Below are positions 32,192 to 33,017 of a stretch of DNA of 33,017 nucleotides, in pieces. The notes beneath the pieces were generated by a model. The model was not told the DNA's origin. It worked only from the letters and a program-made list of their open reading frames with translations, and searched no databases. The DNA comes from JBBQDZ01 sp038237515 (GTDB lineage Bacteria > Actinomycetota > Thermoleophilia > Gaiellales > Gaiellaceae), in NCBI GenBank assembly GCA_038237515.1, contig JBBRYP010000054.1, forward strand, positions 1-33,017, written 5' to 3'. The first letter of the stretch is position 1, and each line of letters starts with the position of its first letter. A program made the position numbers and the translations under genes.

Positions 32192-32233
32192 CCTCTGGGG
32201 CACCTCTGAGGTTCCTCTGGGGCGCCCCAGAGG
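32192..32233. promoter_or_regulatory. operator-like palindrome with extra half-site between divergent sugar genes
   Basis: Half-site CCTCTGGGGC occurs at 32192-32201 and again at 32214-32223, where it is followed by its exact complement (32224-32233) to give a perfect 20-bp palindrome. Between them ACCTCTGAGGT (32202-32212) is itself a symmetric CCTC/GAGG element. The right arm runs into the AGGAGG ribosome site (32231-32236) of the plus-strand gene. Confidence 0.72.
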
Positions 32234-32242
32234 AGGGACACA

Positions 32243-33017
32243 GTGAAAACGAGCCTCGGCATCTGGGCGCTCGGGTCGATGGTGACCCGCTTCATGCCCG
32301 GCGGTTACCGCCCCGAAGGGGCCGGCGAGGACACGGCCGCCCGCGTCCGCCGGGCCGTGGAGGGACTGGGGGACCTGATCGACGACTACGAGTTCCACTA
32401 CCCGCAGGAACTCTCCGAGTCGAACGTCGAGGCCGTGCAGGAGGCGCTCGGCGGGCACGGGATCTACTGCCTCGCCGGCGGGCTGCACCTCGATCCTCGC
32501 TTCGGCCGCGGGGGTCTGGTCTCGCCGGTGCCGGAGACCCGCGCCGAGGCGCTTCGCATCTGCCTCGGCGCCGCGGATCTCGCGGGCGAGCTCGGCGTCC
32601 ACCTGATCGTGTGGCCGGGGATCGAGGGGTACAACTACCCGTTCCAGACGCCCTATGCCGACAGCTGGCGCTGGCTCGTCGAAGGCCTCGGGCAGGTCGC
32701 CCACCGCCTGGGGGAGCGCGGGTCCCTGCTCTTCCTCGAGCACAAGAACTCGGAGCCGGCGATGAAGATCCTGATGCGCAACATCGGGATGACGCTCCAC
32801 GTGATCCACAAGCTGCGGGCCCAGGGGATCGAGAACGTCAAGGTCAACATGGACTGGCAGCACCTGATCATGAACGGTGAGGCGCTCGGGGAGTACGCGG
32901 CGCTGCTCGCGGCGGAGGGACTGCTCGGGCACCAGCACGCGAACTCCGGCTGGGGCACCTTCGACGACGACAACATGGTGGGCGCGACCGCGTTCATGGA
33001 GACGCTCGAGCTGGCGC
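32243..33017 (+). CDS. xylose-isomerase-like sugar isomerase, cut by the window end
   Basis: 258 codons visible from GTG 32243, with AGGAGG six bases before it. The TIM-barrel metal site is recognisable: E166 (LLFLEHKNSEP), D204 (VNMDWQH), H230 (LLGHQHANSGW) and the acidic run FDDDN at about 242-246. It belongs to the xylose isomerase-like superfamily and resembles aldose isomerases more than the 3-epimerases on the other side. The gene continues past base 33017. Divergent from the epimerase pair across the palindrome. Confidence 0.85.
   Translation, partial: MKTSLGIWALGSMVTRFMPGGYRPEGAGEDTAARVRRAVEGLGDLIDDYEFHYPQELSESNVEAVQEALGGHGIYCLAGGLHLDPRFGRGGLVSPVPETRAEALRICLGAADLAGELGVHLIVWPGIEGYNYPFQTPYADSWRWLVEGLGQVAHRLGERGSLLFLEHKNSEPAMKILMRNIGMTLHVIHKLRAQGIENVKVNMDWQHLIMNGEALGEYAALLAAEGLLGHQHANSGWGTFDDDNMVGATAFMETLELA

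Overview
The window is about 70 % G+C, densely packed and made of uninterrupted bacterial genes. Its families (seven-iron ferredoxin, RskA-type anti-sigma factor, SpoIIE/GAF phosphatase, Rv2578c-like radical SAM protein, an ECF factor with a secreted-type partner) point to Actinomycetota. The small conserved proteins and general style suggest class Thermoleophilia (Gaiellales or Solirubrobacterales); that placement is inference. Many genes have no Shine-Dalgarno site. Instead a TANNNT-like -10 box lies 6 to 9 bases before the ATG or GTG, so leaderless transcripts look normal here. No rRNA, tRNA, CRISPR array or insertion sequence was recognised.

1-10.8 kb: a structured non-coding stretch with repeated CGCACT motifs, a PAP2 phosphatase, a membrane protein, a zinc-ribbon protein, a small membrane protein, a four-GAF/SpoIIE phosphatase, an L,D-transpeptidase, a thiol-redox/cytochrome c maturation operon (ResA-like, CcmH-like, CcdA), a DUF309 gene whose start is displaced by a +1 frame change, a small receiver-like protein translationally coupled to a ferredoxin, an orphan anti-sigma factor, another small Rossmann-like protein, and a Ser/Lys/Ala-rich protein with seven identical pentapeptide repeats.

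10.8-19.2 kb: a two-domain VOC protein, an FAD-dependent oxidoreductase that seems to start at CTG, a frameshifted ECF sigma gene with a damaged partner, a small conserved protein, two related hairpins, a NarL-type two-component pair, a radical SAM gene with a LexA-type operator, a CNNM/CorC transporter, a decayed lipoprotein-like gene and a small membrane protein.

19.2-22.2 kb: a 90-residue helical protein and an MmeI-like single-chain restriction-modification enzyme whose target-recognition part has clearly lower G+C than the rest.

22.2-33.0 kb: a carbohydrate catabolism and uptake island. It holds a zinc dehydrogenase, a small membrane protein, an IlvD/Edd sugar-acid dehydratase, a complete CUT1-type ABC importer (binding protein, two permeases, ATPase) with a YesL-like membrane protein inside the operon, two TIM-barrel epimerase/isomerases on the minus strand, and a divergent xylose-isomerase-like enzyme cut by the window end. 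A perfect 20-bp palindrome with an additional half-site sits between the divergent transcripts. Together these genes look like uptake of a sugar or sugar derivative, epimerisation/isomerisation, oxidation to an aldonic acid and dehydration; the substrate cannot be read from sequence.
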